A stretch of DNA of 64,000 nt from Fragum whitleyi (Eukaryota; Mollusca; Bivalvia; Cardiida; Cardiidae), in the NCBI GenBank assembly GCA_948146395.1, contig OX411554.1, positions 43,351,869 through 43,415,868 of the forward strand, in the 5' to 3' direction. Below the pieces are notes generated by a model. It had not been told where the DNA came from. It did not search any database and was given only the letters and a program-made list of their open reading frames with translations. Position numbers and translations under genes: made by a program. Position 1 is the stretch's first letter. The number at the start of each line of letters is the position of its first letter. Of this stretch, positions 63,181 through 64,000 are shown in pieces.

Positions 63181-63227
63181 TCTTTATTGCTATGATTATG
63201 ATTACTTTCATCATTACCATCATCCAC

Positions 63228-63680
63228 AGGATCGTGAAACTGACAAGATGAATGATTTTGGAATGAAATTGAATGAGTGTGTGGTGTGAGTTTTTAGTGA
63301 AATTCAATGAAGGTAATCCAATATCGCTAATTTTATTAAAATTGAACATAATTAGCTAATTTCATTGTCTGTCTTTAACAAGATGTACATACTTTTCTGT
63401 TTTATTTATTTTATTTTATTTGTTTGTTTGGTTTTTTTTTTTTTGTCTCTATTTACCAATCAGTCAGTTTAAAACCCACACCAGCCAGTGAAATCGAAGA
63501 ATAAATTTGACTAAATTTGAACGATTTGAATCAAATGTTGATTGTGTTGGTCGATTTCGAAATGTTTTTTTCTAAGATTTCGGAGCGATTTTTGGTTGAT
63601 TTGAGTTAGTGTTTGGAATGAATGGGGCGCTGAGTGAGCGATTTAGAATGGTTTGATCGGAATGGGAGTCAATTTTAATA
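63228..63680. repeat. TACAGTTACATCGTGAAATTGA element, copy 4
   Basis: GATCGTGAAACTGACAAGAT, GAATGAAATTGAATGAGTGT and GCGCTGAGTGAGCGATTTAG match 49998-50427. The right end is degenerate. Confidence 0.65.
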
Positions 63681-63835
63681 AGAGGATCTGTAATTGTGGT
63701 AGTATTACAGAAAAATTGATAGACTAATGCAAATTTTTATTAAGTGACTGTAGGCGATTGCTTCATGATCCCATTTTTGTCTACTATGAAATAACAAATC
63801 TTTGGTTGACGAAAATATCGTATCTATAGCTTTAT

Positions 63836-64000
63836 TTAACCCTTTGCTGTTTAATCCCTGCTTTTTACGTGCCTGTGATTTTATGATTGAGAAAACATTG
63901 TGAAAACAAGCAATTTCTTCTTTTTCCACACTATTTTCTACCCTACTGAATGGTTATTTTTCAAATTAAAACCACTTTTAATTTTCGTCTGCAAAACCTT
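63836..64000 (-). repeat. TTAACCCTTT MITE, copy 5, cut by window end
   Basis: TTAACCCTTTGCTGTTTAAT then TGCTTTTTACGTGCCTGTGA, in the orientation of copy 2. One arm of the central hairpin is partly deleted (GAAAACAAGCAATTTCTTC), so this copy has lost its stem. Confidence 0.85.

Overview
This is an animal nuclear genome window, most likely from a bivalve mollusc. The evidence is spliced genes with GT/AG introns of 0.2-5 kb, AT-rich introns full of short foldback (MITE-like) elements, tRNA-derived SINEs, non-LTR retrotransposon scraps, long microsatellites, and several repeat families of a type I associate with bivalves (heads reading 'atgcccccgtatcgagagat', 'agctcacctgagca' or 'agctccactggctgaaagcc', followed by TCCGTC runs and GGTCAAGGTCA motifs). 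The taxon is an inference; no marker gene is present.

Three genes are supported. (1) A complete zyxin/LPP/TRIP6-family LIM protein lies on the + strand: ten coding exons, 13031-35594, 698 codons, with all splice phases closing. It has Ena/VASP-type poly-Pro motifs, a Tyr/Gln/Ser-rich tandem-repeat linker and three LIM domains. (2) A complete eukaryotic urease accessory GTPase, UreG, lies on the - strand: seven coding exons, 49855 down to 40153, 264 codons. It has a His-rich N-terminus, a P-loop, the CPH metal motif and NKTD. The two genes are convergent, with about 4.5 kb between their stop codons. (3) The first coding exon of an unrecognised gene lies on the + strand (61677-62409) and runs out of the window. 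It has a TATA box and a repeated ETS-like motif upstream, with a foldback element inserted just before them.

Layout: 1-2.9 kb, unannotated AT-rich DNA. 2.9-8.3 kb, a large repeat structure with a diverged dimeric satellite in inverted arms, a 522-bp tandem duplication and a reverse-transcriptase scrap. 8.3-12.9 kb, SINEs, a LINE endonuclease remnant and the probable zyxin upstream region. 13-36 kb, zyxin. 36-40 kb, intergenic hairpins and MITEs. 40-51 kb, ureG. 51-61.6 kb, mostly SINEs, MITEs and simple repeats. 61.7-62.4 kb, the third gene. The rest is repeats.

The most striking feature is repeated local duplication of individual exons. Zyxin exons 8, 9 and 10 and ureG exon 6 each sit beside diverged partial or full copies of themselves. 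One ureG copy (41091-41185) is still open, has the correct splice phases, and could act as a mutually exclusive exon. The same ureG exon has a duplicated 3' splice site that would allow an in-frame nine-residue insertion. Zyxin and UreG are not known to work together; their proximity is probably positional only.
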